64,000 nucleotides of DNA from NCBI RefSeq assembly GCF_000759535.1, contig NZ_CP009455.1, positions 620,001 to 684,000 on the forward strand, given 5' to 3'. The translations under genes were made by a program, and so were the position numbers. Positions 63,995-64,000 of this stretch are shown one piece after another. Source of the stretch: Pseudomonas cremoricolorata. GTDB taxonomy: Bacteria; Pseudomonadota; Gammaproteobacteria; Pseudomonadales; Pseudomonadaceae. The first letter of the stretch is position 1. Each line of letters opens with the position of its first letter. A model generated the notes under the pieces. That model was not told where the DNA came from and did not search any database. It saw only the letters and a program-made list of their open reading frames with translations.

Positions 63995-64000
63995 GCGTGG

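Noticed and set aside
1..64000. CRISPR array, tRNA, rRNA, insertion sequence or integrase
   Set aside because: No regularly spaced repeats, tRNA cloverleaf, transposase or integrase gene was found; the large repeats are all inside NRPS A domains.

Overview
The window looks like a chromosomal segment of a fluorescent Pseudomonas, most likely of the P. putida group. The evidence is high-GC coding sequence over most of its length, a putida-type REP element, PvdS-type iron-starvation promoters, and a pvdO-pvdE-NRPS-fpvA locus. It has two parts of special interest, an accessory region at the left and a very large siderophore synthetase locus.

Left accessory region (1-7838). Genes on the minus strand run from a small membrane/coiled-coil protein and a zinc-ribbon protein into a series comprising a P-loop GTPase with a DUF697-like C-terminal region, a second P-loop GTPase, a C39-like cysteine peptidase, an acidic protein of unknown family and a DUF262 (GmrS/ParB-like) protein that runs off the left edge. 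Divergent from them is a WYL regulator resembling the BrxR/CapW group, with a palindrome in its promoter region. A Mrr-type restriction endonuclease follows. This reads as a defence island, and the GTPase pair + peptidase + acidic protein + DUF262 series is not a system I can name.

Middle (8087-12010). A seven-span membrane protein of unknown function, a PQQ-type sugar (sorbosone) dehydrogenase-like lipoprotein overlapping a DUF2231 membrane protein, and a DUF1348 (NTF2-like) protein are ordinary chromosomal genes.

Siderophore locus (12138-61145). pvdO, pvdE and three NRPSs (A, B, C) are on the plus strand. Then come the convergent TonB receptor gene fpvA and three more NRPSs (F, E, D) on the minus strand. 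Adenylation pocket residues read from the sequence give: D = Thr-Thr; E = D-Ser-Ala, then a condensation domain and a fused TauD-type hydroxylase; F = an interface-like domain plus Asp, hence probably beta-hydroxy-Asp; A = D-Gln(?)-Dab; B = D-Thr-Thr; C = Dab, then a basic residue that is probably hydroxyornithine, then thioesterase. If D-E-F precedes A-B-C, the locus encodes an 11-residue pyoverdine side chain. The chromophore synthetase pvdL and the ornithine hydroxylase gene are not in the window. Exact PvdS boxes (TAAAT-N16-CGT) precede pvdO, pvdE and NRPS A separately, and variant boxes precede fpvA and NRPS D.

Right end (61273-64000). A GABA-permease-like transporter, preceded by a possible 19-codon leader ORF, and a Fic-domain protein that reaches close to the window edge.
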